This document shows positions 9,269 to 18,228 of a DNA stretch of 64,000 bases, one piece after another. The notes under the pieces are model-generated. The model made no database searches. It had not been told where the DNA came from and worked only from the letters and a program-made list of their open reading frames with translations. The DNA is taken from positions 992,001 through 1,056,000 of the forward strand of contig NZ_JAKRNK010000002.1 of NCBI RefSeq assembly GCF_022346885.1. The letters are read 5' to 3'. Every line of letters starts with the position of its first letter. The first letter of the stretch is position 1. A program made the position numbers and the translations under genes. The stretch is from Paenibacillus sp. ACRRX. GTDB lineage: Bacteria; Bacillota; Bacilli; Paenibacillales; Paenibacillaceae.

Positions 9269-10045
9269 CTATTCTGAATCGTCGGATTTTTCCTGTTGGC
9301 CCTGGTTCAGGTTCGTATATGAGATATATGAATCTGCGTTCAGCATCGTGATCCGACCCGGTTCCTGCGTCTCTACAACCCCGCTCAGATAAGCAATCTT
9401 ATCCGGAAGCATCGAGACGGTCGTAACCACTTCAAACCCTGATCGGGTATACATCTTGATTCGATCCTGATAGGAGTCAGAAGGATCATATCGAATCTCC
9501 GAGATGTCGGCTAGCAAGCCATTCGGAATATTCGCAAGCCTCTTGCACAAGTCAGCCTTGATTGCAAGCGCCCCCTTGTCTGACCACTGCGTAAGTACTG
9601 GTTTCTCCAATACAAGCTTCTTTTCCTGCTTCAGTGTCACATCAGAACCATTTTCCAGCGAGGCCATCACCTGCCCGTCCGACGTTAATTCAAAAGCAAC
9701 TGTTTCATATTCTTGCACATACACATCGATTTGGCCTGGAAAATGCTTCTCCAACCGCAATCCTTTAATATAAGGGTAGCGCTCCTGCACCCGGGATGTA
9801 ATCGCACTTTCCGAGATCAAAAAGAAAGGCTCACCCACACGCAGTCCGCTTACTCCGCTTAATTCACTTGAATTGACTAATGTGTTGCCAATAAACCGTA
9901 CATCTGTAATCTTACTGATGGAAGATCGGAAGAAGAGAACTCCAAGCAGCACGAGAAATAAAATAAAGAGCAACCAAATGAGCTTGGTTCCTTTCCGCTT
10001 CTTCTTCGGTTGGTCAGGCAGTCGTGGAATCGTTCTCGCTTGCAA
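9269..10045 (-). CDS. divIB: cell division protein DivIB/FtsQ
   Basis: This bitopic membrane protein has a short basic cytoplasmic tail (PKKKRKGTK), one membrane helix (LIWLLFILFLVLLGVLFF), then a POTRA domain (ITDVRFIGNTLVNSSELSGVSGLRVGEP) and the FtsQ beta domain. It forms a complex with FtsL and DivIC that regulates septal synthesis. No ATG start exists. TTG at 10045 (product starting QARTIPRLP) gives the usual tail length. TTG at 10096 would extend it by 17 residues through a 22-base palindrome, which looks non-coding. The C-terminus is acidic and Ser/Gln-rich. It follows murA. Confidence 0.92.
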   Translation of the reverse strand: MQARTIPRLPDQPKKKRKGTKLIWLLFILFLVLLGVLFFRSSISKITDVRFIGNTLVNSSELSGVSGLRVGEPFFLISESAITSRVQERYPYIKGLRLEKHFPGQIDVYVQEYETVAFELTSDGQVMASLENGSDVTLKQEKKLVLEKPVLTQWSDKGALAIKADLCKRLANIPNGLLADISEIRYDPSDSYQDRIKMYTRSGFEVVTTVSMLPDKIAYLSGVVETQEPGRITMLNADSYISYTNLNQGQQEKSDDSE

Positions 10046-10071
10046 TCGCTCCAAACCCTTTCTCGTGAATA

Positions 10072-10093
10072 GTCCCCTCTTGCAAGAGGGGAC
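10072..10093. repeat. perfect 22-base palindrome between murA and divIB
   Basis: GTCCCCTCTTG is followed immediately by its exact reverse complement. As RNA it forms a nine-pair GC-rich stem with a TGCA loop. There is no T-run, so it is not a normal terminator. It lies just after a ribosome-binding-like AAAGGTGAG and before the likely divIB start. Confidence 0.85.
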
Positions 10094-10117
10094 CAAGCAC
10101 TATTTCTCACCTTTACT

Positions 10118-11401
10118 TCAGCCGTTCGCAAAGTCCAGCTTCGGAACAGGTGTGTAACGTTCAATCTTAGCGCCAAGCTTCCTAAACATATTCTCAATGT
10201 GGTCATAACCACGATCAATATGATGCACCTGTTCAATAATTGTATGGCCTTGCGACGCCAGACCCGCAATAACAAGCGCTGCACCAGCACGTAAATCAGT
10301 CGCTTCCACAGTCGTACCGTACATACGGGGAACACCTCTTACAAAAGCGCTGCTCAGATCTACGCGAATGTCCGCGCCCATTCTGCCAAGCTCGTCAACA
10401 TGCTTGAACCGTCCTTCGAATATCGTCTCCTTCATCACACTAACCCCGTCGGCCAATGATAGCAGAACCATCAATTGAGATTGGAGGTCAGTAGGAAAAG
10501 CAGGATACGGCGAAGTTACGATGCGTTCCACAGCCTTAGGTCGGCCAAAACAAGTCACGTTAATTATACCATCACTTGTAGCAATCTGCACCCCGGCTCT
10601 GCGCAGAATATGAATGAGAGCAGTTAAATGACCTGCATGGGCATTGGTTAGCGTTACCGCTCCTCTTGTTGCTGCAGCAGCAATCATCAACGTCCCGGCG
10701 ACGATCCGGTCAGGAATAATCTCGTAGCGGCAGCCATTGAGTTCCCGCACACCCTCAATCGTAATCGTATCGGTTCCTGCGCCAATTATGTTCGCTCCCA
10801 TTGCATTCAAAAACCGTTGTAAATCAACAATTTCAGGTTCACGCGCAGCATTCGTTAATACCGTTGTACCTTCTGCCAACACAGCAGCCATCATAATATT
10901 TTCTGTTGCGCCAACACTCGGAAAATCGAGATGAACTTCCGTTCCAATTAATTGTTCTGCCTTGCATGTGATTCGGTTCCCCTCATGCACAAGCGCAGCT
11001 CCTAGCGCCTGCAAACCTCTAAGATGAAGATCAATCTTACGTTCTCCAATCGCACACCCACCGGGCTGATAAATGTGTACTTCTTTGTATCGTGCCAGCA
11101 GCGGACCCATCAGGAAGATTGAGGACCGCATTTGCCGCATCAGATCCTCAGGCACATGAGATGAATGTACACTTGTATTGTCGATAGTGACCGTGTGACC
11201 GTCATGTGACGCCCGGCAGCCAAGACGCCTTAAAATGTTCAGCATGACCTCGATGTCAAGCAACTTAGGAACATTATCAAGCTGAACGACACCGTCGGCT
11301 AAGATGGCAGCTGCCATAATCGGTAAAGCGGCATTTTTCGCTCCATGGATACGAATGGTTCCCGAAAGAGGCTTCCCACCCTCAATCACCAATTTGTCCA
11401 A
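10118..11401 (-). CDS. murA: UDP-N-acetylglucosamine 1-carboxyvinyltransferase MurA
   Basis: This enzyme of about 427 residues adds enolpyruvate from PEP to UDP-GlcNAc, the first committed peptidoglycan step in the cytoplasm. It starts DKLVIEGGKPLSGTIRIHGAKNA (substrate-binding Lys-Asn). The active-site cysteine that fosfomycin alkylates is in QPGGCAIGERK (about residue 117). FPTDLQSQLMVLLSLADG and RAGAALVIAGLA are also typical. TTG at 11401 is the likely start, with GGAGG seven bases upstream; a longer frame from 11428 would contain that site. It directly follows the murB remnant and precedes divIB. Confidence 0.97.
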   Translation of the reverse strand: MDKLVIEGGKPLSGTIRIHGAKNAALPIMAAAILADGVVQLDNVPKLLDIEVMLNILRRLGCRASHDGHTVTIDNTSVHSSHVPEDLMRQMRSSIFLMGPLLARYKEVHIYQPGGCAIGERKIDLHLRGLQALGAALVHEGNRITCKAEQLIGTEVHLDFPSVGATENIMMAAVLAEGTTVLTNAAREPEIVDLQRFLNAMGANIIGAGTDTITIEGVRELNGCRYEIIPDRIVAGTLMIAAAATRGAVTLTNAHAGHLTALIHILRRAGVQIATSDGIINVTCFGRPKAVERIVTSPYPAFPTDLQSQLMVLLSLADGVSVMKETIFEGRFKHVDELGRMGADIRVDLSSAFVRGVPRMYGTTVEATDLRAGAALVIAGLASQGHTIIEQVHHIDRGYDHIENMFRKLGAKIERYTPVPKLDFANG

Positions 11402-11417
11402 TGTATCACCTCCGAGA

Positions 11418-11960
11418 TTACCGCTCACCCACCGCCAATACTTCGGGCACCAACTGCACCCCGAAATCCTCCGGGACTATCTGTTGTATGCGTTCTATAA
11501 GGGTGAGCACGTTGACGCTGTTGCTTGCCCGGTGTTTACAATGAAATTGAGATGCTGCGTGGAAACTCCGGCGCCGCCTGCCACAGCCATATCGTTGCAA
11601 TGCTCCAGTTCCATGACGGAACCTCGCCTCCACCACGATGCCTTTTGATCATGCAAAATGGAATGACGGTACGCAAAATGAATTTCCTCCACGCTGTAAA
11701 TCACCAATCTCCTGTCTCCCGTACAATCTCAGCAGATTCAAATAGGCGTGACACATCGTTCCCCTTTGCGCCTTCATTCGTCTACACGGCCCCGCCAACC
11801 GTGTCAGGAGTTATCTCCCCGAATTATGGACCGGTCTTTGCTTCTGACTCCGCTCATACAAACAGTCTGCCTCAGGAACACAATACCCTGTACCCAAGAT
11901 CGTCGAATGACATCCGGCATTTATCCCCTGCCAACTGTGTAATGAAGCGATTTTAGAAAA
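11418..11960 (-). pseudogene. murB: degenerate murB (UDP-N-acetylenolpyruvoylglucosamine reductase)
   Basis: MurB homology is broken over several frames. From 11811 the frame reads PDTVGGAV, a TAG stop at 11784-11782, then TNEGAKGNDVSRLFESAEIVRETGD. It shifts near 11707 to VIYSVEEIHFAYRHSILHDQ, and again near 11643 to KGIVVEARFRHGTG. About 55 residues (including the region with the catalytic serine) are then missing before GVSTQHLNFIVNTGQAT. Another shift near 11518 leads to VNVLTLIERIQQIVPEDFG, ending VPEVLAVGER and TAA at 11418. The 5' third is too short and unreadable. An intact gene needs about 900 bases. The position between murG and murA/divIB is the normal murB slot. A functional copy elsewhere is expected. 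The left-hand limit is approximate. Confidence 0.9.
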
Positions 11961-12004
11961 GGCGAAATAACCGTCAAAGCTGCTGCCAATGGGAGATTGT
12001 CACG

Positions 12005-12033
12005 ATTATAGTGTATCTTATGACAGTGTCTTA
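12005..12033 (-). promoter_or_regulatory. candidate sigma-A promoter upstream of the murB remnant and murA
   Basis: On the minus strand a perfect -10 TATAAT (12005-12010) is preceded by TAAGAC (12028-12033) with a 17-base spacer. It lies after the murG terminator and would restart transcription toward murA-divIB-ftsA. The -35 match is modest. Confidence 0.5.
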
Positions 12034-12133
12034 GGTTGTGTGACAGACGCCCACATCATCGGAAGTTGATGTGAAAGTGCATGAATGCTTTGAGAGAGAT
12101 ACTTTGCTGCTATTCTAAAAGAGAACAGCAAAA

Positions 12134-12158
12134 AGCGGGCAAATATTACTTGCCCGCT
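12134..12158 (-). terminator. rho-independent terminator overlapping the murG stop
   Basis: AGCGGGCAA (12134-12142) pairs perfectly with TTGCCCGCT (12150-12158). In the minus direction the stem is followed by TTTTTGC, and the murG TAA stop lies in the loop. This should end the upstream dcw transcript, which is unusual inside this cluster. Confidence 0.85.
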
Positions 12159-13252
12159 AAGCGTTCGATCTCTGATACTACTCGCATCGCCGCATCCGGC
12201 TGTCCGAGCGCTCTTGAACGATCCCGCATCGTCTCCCGATGACCATCGTTCTTTAACAATTGTTCAATCTGGCCAAACAGCAACTCGGCTGTCAACTGCT
12301 TCTCCGTCATCATCACAGCAGCACCAGCCTGCTCCAACGAACGTGCGTTTGCTTCTTGATGATTGTTTGTTACATTGGGGGACGGAATCAATATCGACGG
12401 TATTCCTAGCGCCGTAAGTTCAGCAAGCGATGATGCACCTGCTCTGCTAATGGCAAGCGTTGTAGCTGCAAGCACCTCAGGCATATTGCTGATGTATGGC
12501 AGCACGTGCAGATGATTGCGAACGCCATCACTGCTCTTGAGCACTTCTTTACGTGTATGCTCATAATAATGCTGACCTGTTACATAAACGAAATGAACGT
12601 TTGGCAGCCGTTTTAGCATCGGAACCATTCGAACCATCGCATCATTAATCGCTTTTGCCCCGCGACTGCCTCCAACTACAAGCACAATCGGACTGTCTTG
12701 CGGAAGCCCAAGCGATGCAAAGCCCCGTTCACGGTTAGCCTCTACTACGGCAGTCGCTCGAGGATTGCCGCTGAACAGTACATGCTTAGCCTTGGTAAAG
12801 TATGGTGTTGACTCTGCAAAGCTGACAGCTACCGTATTTACGTAACGGCTCAAAAACTTGTTAGTCAGGCCCGGGATCACATTTTGCTCATGAATGATCG
12901 TCGGAATGCCTAACTTGGCAGCGGCATATACAACCGGTCCACAAACATAACCACCCGTTCCGATTACAACATCAGGCTTAAAATCTCTTAGCAACTGCTT
13001 GGCGCGGCTAACACCCTTTAAAAAACGCAGCACCGTTTTAACGTTCTCCACTGACAATTTACGACGAAAACCAGTAATCTCTATAGATTCAAATGGTATG
13101 CCCTCTTCACGAACGAGCTTGCTCTCAAGCCCGCGTTCGGTTCCAATATATAAAAAAGCGCAGCTGGGATAGTGCTTCTCGCATTCCCGTGCGATGGCCA
13201 GCGCAGGATAAATGTGTCCCCCCGTGCCACCGCCGCTAAGCACGACGCGCAT
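12146..13252 (-). CDS. murG: UDP-GlcNAc:lipid I N-acetylglucosaminyltransferase MurG
   Basis: This GT28 glycosyltransferase of about 368 residues converts lipid I to lipid II on the inner face of the membrane. It starts MRVVLSGGGTGGHIYPALAIA (first GGTGGH loop), with GTGGYVCGPVVYAAAKLGIP and IHEQNVIPGLTNKFLS. The second glycine-rich loop is VVGGSRGAKAIND, and the UDP-GlcNAc site is SRAGASSLAELTALGIPSILIPSP. The ATG at 13252 is preceded by GAGGTG, which itself spans the stop of the SEDS gene. A GTG three codons upstream is less likely. Its end lies inside a terminator, cutting the cluster before murA. Confidence 0.97.
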   Translation of the reverse strand: MRVVLSGGGTGGHIYPALAIARECEKHYPSCAFLYIGTERGLESKLVREEGIPFESIEITGFRRKLSVENVKTVLRFLKGVSRAKQLLRDFKPDVVIGTGGYVCGPVVYAAAKLGIPTIIHEQNVIPGLTNKFLSRYVNTVAVSFAESTPYFTKAKHVLFSGNPRATAVVEANRERGFASLGLPQDSPIVLVVGGSRGAKAINDAMVRMVPMLKRLPNVHFVYVTGQHYYEHTRKEVLKSSDGVRNHLHVLPYISNMPEVLAATTLAISRAGASSLAELTALGIPSILIPSPNVTNNHQEANARSLEQAGAAVMMTEKQLTAELLFGQIEQLLKNDGHRETMRDRSRALGQPDAAMRVVSEIERLAGK

Positions 13253-13257
13253 GTCGT

Positions 13258-14355
13258 TCACCTCGCATAACGTGATATGTTAAGTAGAATTCCTAATGCG
13301 GTAAGCATCAAAGTTAACGATGAACCGCCATAGCTAATAAGTGGCAATGTAATTCCTGTAACCGGCATAAGCCCGATCACAACCCCGATATTAATAATAA
13401 CCTGGACAGCTACAATCCCGACAATGCCTGCACCAAGCAGGCTGCCAAAGGAGTCCGGCGCTGTCAGAGCTGCACGCATTCCTCTCCATACAAGTACCAA
13501 AAACAAAATAATGACCGTTATACAGCCGATGAACCCAAGCTCTTCTGCTAAGATAGCAAATATAAAATCGGTCTGCGGTTCCGGAACGTAATTGTATTTC
13601 TGACGACTTGCACCAAGTCCTAGCCCCGTTAAGCCACCAGGGCCAATCGCATAAAGCGATTGAATAATCTGATAGCCTGTACCAAGCGGATCTTTCCAAG
13701 GGTCGAGGAAACCAGTAATTCGATCCATACGGTAAGGTGCAGCTAATATAAGCCCTACTAAGCCCGCTACCCCAACCATAGCCAAGCCCAGCAAATGCTG
13801 AATGCGAGCGCCTGATATAAAGATAAGGAGTAATGATGCTCCCACCATAACGGTACCTGAACCTAGATCAGGCTGCAGCATAATCATGCCAAATGCCAGC
13901 CCCATAATGCCAAGTGCAGGCAGAAGTCCCTTTGTAAAGTTCGTAATCGTATGCTGCGATTGCGACAGCAGATACGCCAGAAAAGTCACCATAGCCAGCT
14001 TCATAAATTCAGACGGCTGTATGCCAAATGAACCGATGCCAAGCCAGCTGCGTGCGCCACCCCGCACATTTCCAATACCAGGTATCAATACAATAATCAA
14101 CAAGCAAAAACAGACAACCAGCCCGACTTTGGAATACCGCTTCCAGACGTGATAGTCCACATTCATCGTCACAAACATAGCAGCCAGGCCTAATCCGGCG
14201 AAAAGCAGCTGCCGCTTCACAAAATAAAAGGAGTCCCCGTAATCATGAAAGGCGACAACAGCTCCTGCGCTGTACACCATGACGATACCGATCGCGAGAA
14301 GCGATACGACAGCAACGATTAGCCACACATCGGGCGCGGTTTTTGCTTTGACCAT
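13258..14355 (-). CDS. spoVE: SEDS-family peptidoglycan glycosyltransferase (SpoVE/FtsW)
   Basis: This polytopic membrane protein of about 365 residues has roughly ten hydrophobic segments. It has the SEDS signatures GIQPSEFMKLAMV and YQIIQSLYAIGPGGLTGLGLG, then SRQKYNYVPEPQTDFIFAILAEELG with the catalytic aspartate of QTDF. The ending SYGGSSLTLMLTALGILLNISRY is also typical. SEDS proteins polymerise lipid II together with a class B PBP, here pbpB or spoVD. Whether this is the vegetative FtsW or the sporulation SpoVE cannot be decided from one window; dcw position matches spoVE. The ATG at 14355 has GAGGTG upstream, making the TTG at 14376 unlikely. Confidence 0.94.
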   Translation of the reverse strand: MVKAKTAPDVWLIVAVVSLLAIGIVMVYSAGAVVAFHDYGDSFYFVKRQLLFAGLGLAAMFVTMNVDYHVWKRYSKVGLVVCFCLLIIVLIPGIGNVRGGARSWLGIGSFGIQPSEFMKLAMVTFLAYLLSQSQHTITNFTKGLLPALGIMGLAFGMIMLQPDLGSGTVMVGASLLLIFISGARIQHLLGLAMVGVAGLVGLILAAPYRMDRITGFLDPWKDPLGTGYQIIQSLYAIGPGGLTGLGLGASRQKYNYVPEPQTDFIFAILAEELGFIGCITVIILFLVLVWRGMRAALTAPDSFGSLLGAGIVGIVAVQVIINIGVVIGLMPVTGITLPLISYGGSSLTLMLTALGILLNISRYAR

Positions 14356-14397
14356 TCGGTACACCTCATTGGACAATGTAGAGGCTTGAACACCCCT

Positions 14398-15828
14398 CTA
14401 CTTAAGACTATGCACCGCTTCTTTAAAAATGCTTCCACGTATCTCATAGGAAGGAAACATGTCCCAACTCGCACAAGCAGGTGATAATAGGACAATGTCG
14501 CCTTCTGTCGCAAATTGTTCAGCAGCACTTACCGCTTCCTGAATAGCTTCTGCGGCATCATCTTTATTGTCGACGACCTTAACAGACTTCAAACCCGCCT
14601 CCAACGCAACGTCTCTAAAAATATGACGCGTCTCGCCTAATGTAACTACTGCCTTTACCCGCTCGCGCAAATAAGGGACAAGCTCTTTAAAATCGAGGCC
14701 ACGATCTAACCCGCCTGCAATCAGTACAATATTGCCTTGAAAGGCTTCCAAGGCCATCTGTGTCGCAATCGTATTGGTTGCTTTCGAGTTGTTATAATAT
14801 TGGACGCCCTGATGCTCACGTACCCATTCTAAACGATGCTCCACACCTTTAAAGGAACGCAGCGAATCCCTTAGACTCTCTGGCTTAGCGCCTGCAGCCA
14901 CCGCAATCGTAACAGCGGCCAATGCGTTGTCCACGTTATAACGAGCAGGCAAACCGATTTCATCTACGTTAACAATGTCATGCTTAACCCCATGCTCATC
15001 CCGGAATACAATTCGATGCGTCTGCTCAGATGCAGCACTAGCGTCTGAAGGGAAAGACGGGTCTACATATGTACCTATCTTCACTTCTTGCTTGGAAGAG
15101 AAGTTCCAAATGCGCGCTTGAACAGTAGATGCAAGTGCGCTGCAGATTGGATCGTCCGCATTAAGTATCGCAATATCACTAGTGTCCATGTTGGCAAACA
15201 GCTTCGCTTTAGAGCTGATGTAGTCTTCCATACCACCATGATAATCCAGATGTGTTTCCGCTATGTTCAGCAAGCAGGCAACATGAGGATGAAACTGTTG
15301 AGTTCCTTTCAATTGGAAGCTGCTTAATTCAAGAACGACGCATTGGTCCTCACTGGCATCTGCCGCAATACCGCTGAACGGTGTTCCAATGTTGCCTGCA
15401 ACGATAGGCTGAAGTCCCGCGTCTTCCAGCATATGTCCGACCCATGTCGTTGTAGTTGTCTTGCCATTACTGCCTGTAATCCCAATGATAGGCGCTGCGC
15501 ACAAATGATAGCCTACCTCAATCTCAGTAACTACATCAATGCCAAGCTCTATAGCACGCTGTACTGGCGCTGCGCTGTAAGGGATGCCTGGGTTTTTCAC
15601 AAGCAGTTTCACTTGCTCGGTGATCAAATTATCCGGATGTGCACCCAATACAACACAAATGCCCAAAGCTTCCAAATCAGAAGCTTCGGGACACTGGTGG
15701 CGTTCCTTTTTATCATTGACGGTCACGATTGCACCGCGCTCATGCAGACGCTTAGCTACATCGAACCCGCTCTTGGCAAGACCTAAAATAACAATTTGTT
15801 CTCCACGATACATATCTGGATGATTCAT
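14398..15828 (-). CDS. murD: UDP-N-acetylmuramoyl-L-alanine--D-glutamate ligase MurD
   Basis: This 476-residue Mur ligase adds D-glutamate to UDP-MurNAc-L-Ala in the cytoplasm. The N-terminal Rossmann-like domain begins IVILGLAKSGFDVAKRL. The ATP loop is GITGSNGKTTTTTWVGHML (about residue 115), followed by SSFQL and AETHLDYHGGMEDY. The C-terminal domain has HRLEWVREHQGVQYYNNSKATN and the ending LLSPACASWDMFPSYEIRG. It lies four bases from mraY and 42 bases before the SEDS gene. A short hairpin (CCTCTAC/GTAGAGG) sits around its stop. Confidence 0.97.
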   Translation of the reverse strand: MNHPDMYRGEQIVILGLAKSGFDVAKRLHERGAIVTVNDKKERHQCPEASDLEALGICVVLGAHPDNLITEQVKLLVKNPGIPYSAAPVQRAIELGIDVVTEIEVGYHLCAAPIIGITGSNGKTTTTTWVGHMLEDAGLQPIVAGNIGTPFSGIAADASEDQCVVLELSSFQLKGTQQFHPHVACLLNIAETHLDYHGGMEDYISSKAKLFANMDTSDIAILNADDPICSALASTVQARIWNFSSKQEVKIGTYVDPSFPSDASAASEQTHRIVFRDEHGVKHDIVNVDEIGLPARYNVDNALAAVTIAVAAGAKPESLRDSLRSFKGVEHRLEWVREHQGVQYYNNSKATNTIATQMALEAFQGNIVLIAGGLDRGLDFKELVPYLRERVKAVVTLGETRHIFRDVALEAGLKSVKVVDNKDDAAEAIQEAVSAAEQFATEGDIVLLSPACASWDMFPSYEIRGSIFKEAVHSLK

Positions 15829-15832
15829 AATG

Positions 15833-16795
15833 TTACAACCCCTTGTTAATCCATAGTCCGAGTCCAGCTAGCAGGATGCCGACCACCCAGAACGTGATGA
15901 CAACGCGCCATTCCGACCATCCCGATAATTCAAAATGGTGGTGAATAGGGCTCATTTTAAATACTCGCTTGCCTGTTGTCTTAAAAGATACGACCTGAAT
16001 AACAACCGAAAGCATCTCAATGACAAATATACCGCCGATAATGATAAACAGCAACTCCGTCTTGGTCAAGATTGCTACCGCCGCAATAGCTCCGCCGATA
16101 CCAAGCGAGCCGGAATCTCCCATAAACACTTTAGCAGGATGTGCATTAAAGACCAGAAAACCAAGTACCGCACCGATCATTGCTGCTGCACAGACTGCAG
16201 CTGCGATTTCGGATGCTTGCAGCGCAATAATTGCAAATGCAGCAAACGCAATTGCACTAACGCCAGACAGCAAGCCGTCCAAACCATCCGTAAAATTAAC
16301 CGCATTGCTGATTGCCAGCATCATCAATATTACAAACACATAGTAGAACCATCCAAGCTCCAACCCGACGGATGTGCCTGGAATACCAACAAAGGTGCTG
16401 TGTCCCGACTGTGCGAGCAGGACGCATACAATGCCAGAGAACAAAAGCTGACCGAACAACTTTTGTTTGGCTGTCAATCCCAGTGATCTCTTAAAAATAA
16501 TTTTAATATAGTCATCCAGGAATCCGACTAAACCGAATCCTAATGTAGCTACCAATAACACGTAAAAGTCCGTATCCATTACTGAAAACTTCAAAAAGGC
16601 TAACGTGAATGCAAGCAAAATAATAGCTCCTCCCATTGTGGGAGTACCTGCTTTCTTCAAATGCCCTTTAGGTCCATCTTCTCTAACTTGCTGACCGAAT
16701 TTCAACCGTCTTAACAACGGTATGCATAACGGGCCTAATATGACAGCTAGTATAAAAGAAACCCCGATTGTCATTAATATCAACTTGAAGTCCAA
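15833..16795 (-). CDS. mraY: phospho-N-acetylmuramoyl-pentapeptide transferase MraY
   Basis: This 320-residue membrane enzyme has about ten hydrophobic segments and makes lipid I from UDP-MurNAc-pentapeptide and undecaprenyl phosphate. Signature motifs are [30 protein letters not shown] (the catalytic aspartates), [27 protein letters not shown], and [21 protein letters not shown] split at the HHHFE motif. The start is TTG at 16795, with GGGAGGTGAAAGGAA just before it. The gene sits between murF and murD, as is standard. Confidence 0.97.
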   Translation of the reverse strand: MDFKLILMTIGVSFILAVILGPLCIPLLRRLKFGQQVREDGPKGHLKKAGTPTMGGAIILLAFTLAFLKFSVMDTDFYVLLVATLGFGLVGFLDDYIKIIFKRSLGLTAKQKLFGQLLFSGIVCVLLAQSGHSTFVGIPGTSVGLELGWFYYVFVILMMLAISNAVNFTDGLDGLLSGVSAIAFAAFAIIALQASEIAAAVCAAAMIGAVLGFLVFNAHPAKVFMGDSGSLGIGGAIAAVAILTKTELLFIIIGGIFVIEMLSVVIQVVSFKTTGKRVFKMSPIHHHFELSGWSEWRVVITFWVVGILLAGLGLWINKGL

Positions 16796-16824
16796 TTCCT
16801 TTCACCTCCCGTTACCACAGACCG

Positions 16825-18228
16825 CTAATGCTTAATCTGAATCCATTGCTTAATGATTTCTTCCATTTTCATCCCGCGTGACGCCTTAACCAGCACGGTA
16901 GTGCGCGGCTCTACAATCTCCAGCATATAGGATTTAAGTTCCTCTTTATTCTGGAACGACCTTACAGCATCTTCAGGCAGATTAGATCTTGCACCTTCTG
17001 CAATCTCACTCCCCAGCCTGCCGTAAGTTAATAGTACGTCTGTCTTTTCAGACGTTATATAAGCTCCAACCTCACGATGGAGCTGCGCCTCTTGTTCGCC
17101 CAACTCAAGCATATCGCCCAGAATCGCAATCCGCTTGCCTCCACGCACAGATGCCAATACGTCTATTGCTGCTTTCATCGCAGTAGGACTCGCATTATAA
17201 GCATCATTTAAGATCGTCCAGCCTTGTTCCGTGTCAATCTTCTCAATGCGCATACCGGAGATCTGAACGCTCTCCAAAGCTGCCCTGATCATCTGCTCTG
17301 GAACATGAAGCAAGCGACCTGCTGCAATTGCAGCTATAGCATTTAACACATTATGCTGACCCAAAATCGGAATGCTGTAGACAACACTCTCGCCTGCAGC
17401 AGTCGTCACGGAGAAAGCCATTCCATCTTCCATTTGCATGATCGAATCCGGCCTGTAGTCGTTGCGCGGCTCAACACCGTATGTAACCACATTCATGCAC
17501 GCTGGTTGGGTCGTCTCCGGCTCGGCAATAACTTGCTCCAAAAGCGGCTCGTCACCAAGACAAATAAGCACACCCTCTTCTTTTAAACCACTGATAATTT
17601 CCAGTTTAGCCCGCGCAATCTCTGTTCGCGAACCAAGCTGCAGCAAATGCGCCTCGCCAATATTCGTAATGACGGCAATGTCAGGATGAACAAGCTTGGT
17701 CAGCAGTTCTATCTCTCCCCGTCCACTCATCCCCATCTCCAGCACCGCAACATCTGTATCAGTTGGCATTCGCAATACGGTAAGCGGCAGGCCGATATGA
17801 TTGTTGAAATTGCCTTCAGTCTTATGAACACGATAGGAGCGAGACAGCACAGCCGTAATCAGATCCTTGGTCGTTGTCTTGCCGTTACTACCCGTTACGG
17901 CAATCACCTTGACATCAAGCTGCTTGATATAATTGGTTGCCATACGCTGTAAAGCAAGCAGCGTGTCATCTACGATCACAAGCGGCAGCCTTGCTTCAGG
18001 AAGCGGGTGATCCGCCTGCCATAAAGCGGCGGCTGCACCTGCTGCCAGAGCTTGTTCGACGTAGGTATGTCCGTCGAAGCGATCTCCGGCAAGCGGGACA
18101 AACAGTGCGCCTTGCTCAACATGGCGCGAGTCCGTGAATACGCCCCGCACAGCCGTATGTTCTTGTGCAGCGTCCAGCAATGTGCCCCCGCACATCGCTG
18201 CTATTGATGTTAAATTCGTTTCAATCAC
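16825..18228 (-). CDS. murF: UDP-MurNAc-tripeptide D-alanyl-D-alanine ligase MurF
   Basis: This 467-residue Mur ligase adds D-Ala-D-Ala to the tripeptide precursor. The N-terminal domain has GVFTDSRHVEQGALFVPLAGDRFDGH split at about residues 28-53. The ATP loop is AVTGSNGKTTTKDL (about residue 112). KTEGNFNNHIGLPLTVL, NIGEAHLLQLGS and LNDAYNASPTAMKAA are all MurF hallmarks. The start is GTG at 18228, overlapping the murE TGA by four bases (GTGA), so translation is coupled. Confidence 0.97.
   Translation of the reverse strand: MIETNLTSIAAMCGGTLLDAAQEHTAVRGVFTDSRHVEQGALFVPLAGDRFDGHTYVEQALAAGAAAALWQADHPLPEARLPLVIVDDTLLALQRMATNYIKQLDVKVIAVTGSNGKTTTKDLITAVLSRSYRVHKTEGNFNNHIGLPLTVLRMPTDTDVAVLEMGMSGRGEIELLTKLVHPDIAVITNIGEAHLLQLGSRTEIARAKLEIISGLKEEGVLICLGDEPLLEQVIAEPETTQPACMNVVTYGVEPRNDYRPDSIMQMEDGMAFSVTTAAGESVVYSIPILGQHNVLNAIAAIAAGRLLHVPEQMIRAALESVQISGMRIEKIDTEQGWTILNDAYNASPTAMKAAIDVLASVRGGKRIAILGDMLELGEQEAQLHREVGAYITSEKTDVLLTYGRLGSEIAEGARSNLPEDAVRSFQNKEELKSYMLEIVEPRTTVLVKASRGMKMEEIIKQWIQIKH

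Noticed and set aside
9241-9272. A sigma-H-like -35 (ATAGGAAAA) at the end of divIB as an ftsA promoter
   Set aside because: No matching -10 element is found at 11-12 bases, so the half-site alone is not enough.
11525-11956. A 143-codon plus-strand open frame over the murB remnant
   Set aside because: It has no family similarity or ribosome-binding site, and the opposite strand explains the sequence as decayed murB.
11418-11960. That the broken murB is only sequencing error
   Set aside because: Single-base errors could explain frameshifts, but not the missing block of about 55 residues or the shortened 5' end.
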